From Halicephalobus mephisto (Eukaryota > Nematoda > Chromadorea > Rhabditida > Panagrolaimidae), in contig SWDT01000585.1 of assembly GCA_009193035.1 (NCBI GenBank), positions 1 through 12,589 of the forward strand: 12,589 bases of DNA. The letters are read 5' to 3'. Below the pieces are notes generated by a model that saw only the letters and a list, made by a program, of their open reading frames with translations, was not told the origin of the DNA and made no database searches. This document shows, one piece after another, positions 12,009 to 12,589 of this stretch (its first letter is position 1; each line of letters opens with the position of its first letter). Position numbers and translations under genes: made by a program.

Positions 12009-12589
12009 TATGCTGCCTCTCCTGTCTTGCGAGCAGTTTTATCGGCCAGCTTTGCTTCAATGATTTTCTTCAGTTCAAGCGCATCGGAAGGGGCTTTAGC
12101 CCAAAATGCCTGCAAAGGTTGCTTGTTTGCGTCCTGCCAGCGTCGAACGTCTTCGGGATTGGAAGATTCGGATGAAGTCAGCGGCACGGTCCACGAACTC
12201 ACCCACTGGAACATTCTCCAGCTGCCAGCCATCGCCCCAAGTGACGTGATTGCATTGTGAGCGCCAATGCGCTTGGCACGTTCTTCCTGTTCGTTATGGG
12301 CGACAATTTCGGACGCCGTTAGATCGAGCGTCTTTGCGCGGTCCAGTTCTTCCTCAACATAGATACGCTGAATTGGTCCGGCCAGCCTGCACGCAAAGCC
12401 TGGGCCTCGGCGCATTTGGTTATCATGACGACTGGCATTTTTGCCAGTTGCCCGAGGTGTCGAGCATCTGGCGTCCAGTCTTTTCACCGCGACCAGTTTC
12501 AGGATTATCAATCCACTCATCTTTCAGCGGGCAAATTCATCCCAATATGCCCGTCCCACAACCTTGAACCACTCGCCCTTGTTGTCTTG
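12008..12589 (-). pseudogene. recT: RecT-family recombinase, C-terminal part, displaced to the opposite strand
   Basis: Starting exactly at the right edge, the minus strand reads QDNKGEWFKVVGRAYWDEFA, LKDEWIDNPETGRGEKTGRQ, MLDTSGNW, KMPVVMITKCAEAQALRAGW, PDQFS, YVEEELDRAKTLDLTASEIV and finally RRWQDANKQPLQAFWAKAPS, DALELKKIIEAKLADKTARK before TAA 12010-12008. This is the C-terminal half of RecT (GEW..V.G.AYWDEFAP; MP..MI.K.AEAQALR..WP..F.G.Y). It begins with the codons that should follow VYLWQ at the end of the other half (6568-6924), so the two together make one gene. Several homopolymer-type indels break the frame. The next gene starts in its stop codon. Confidence 0.88.

Noticed and set aside
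1..12589. tRNA, rRNA, CRISPR arrays, attachment sites, riboswitches
   Set aside because: I looked for cloverleaf arms with CCA-type ends, regularly spaced repeats and duplicated att cores, and saw none convincing.

Overview
The window looks like part of a lambdoid-type prophage or temperate-phage genome from an alphaproteobacterium, most likely a Rhizobiales host. The reasons are a GapR-like (DUF2312) protein, an alphaproteobacterial direct-repeat SOS box (GAAC-N7-GAAC), and a Gp157/RecT/HNH early gene set typical of siphophages in this group. No integrase, replication, packaging or structural genes are present, so this is only the immunity and early region. No tRNA, rRNA or CRISPR array was seen.

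Layout, left to right. (1) 1-2171 is a leftward operon: a small first gene, a GapR-like nucleoid protein, an unresolved stretch, three small unknown genes, then a DNA cytosine-5 methyltransferase running off the left edge. (2) 2172-2260 is a divergent control region with CACG/CGTG operator half-sites. (3) 2261-2580 is an HTH repressor. (4) 2586-3142 is a convergent two-gene leftward unit preceded by an SOS box. (5) 3277-3752 is a rightward unit of unknown function with its own promoter and a strong terminator. (6) 3756-4476 holds a small leftward membrane protein divergent from a small membrane protein and an HTH-like protein. (7) 4517-5293 is a leftward gene of unknown function. (8) 5363-5460 is a second operator/promoter cluster of the same kind as region 2. 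(9) 5491-6924 is the rightward early operon: two small genes, a Gp157 family protein, then the N-terminal part of recT. (10) 6925-8165 is a complete IS3-family element. (11) 8166-10640 is a rightward cargo block: the 3' part of a PEP-synthase/PPDK-like ATP-grasp protein, a 47-residue charged protein, and a dGTPase. (12) 10646-12589, on the minus strand, continues the early operon: the C-terminal part of recT, three small phage genes and an HNH (DUF968-like) endonuclease.

The most important structural point is that recT is cut in two. Its N-terminal part (+) ends at the IS left end and its C-terminal part (-) begins exactly at the right edge of the window. The missing join is explained if two oppositely oriented IS copies recombined and inverted everything between them. 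Undoing that inversion gives one continuous early operon (gp157-recT-...-HNH) facing a convergent ATP-grasp/dGTPase cargo operon. It also predicts a second IS copy within a few bases of position 12589.

Almost every non-IS gene carries several single-base indels while its conserved motifs stay intact, whereas both IS genes are perfectly open. Indels without matching amino-acid decay suggest uncorrected read errors, with the multicopy IS better covered, more than true pseudogene decay. I therefore describe most genes as frameshifted in this sequence rather than dead; coordinates span the inferred whole gene.
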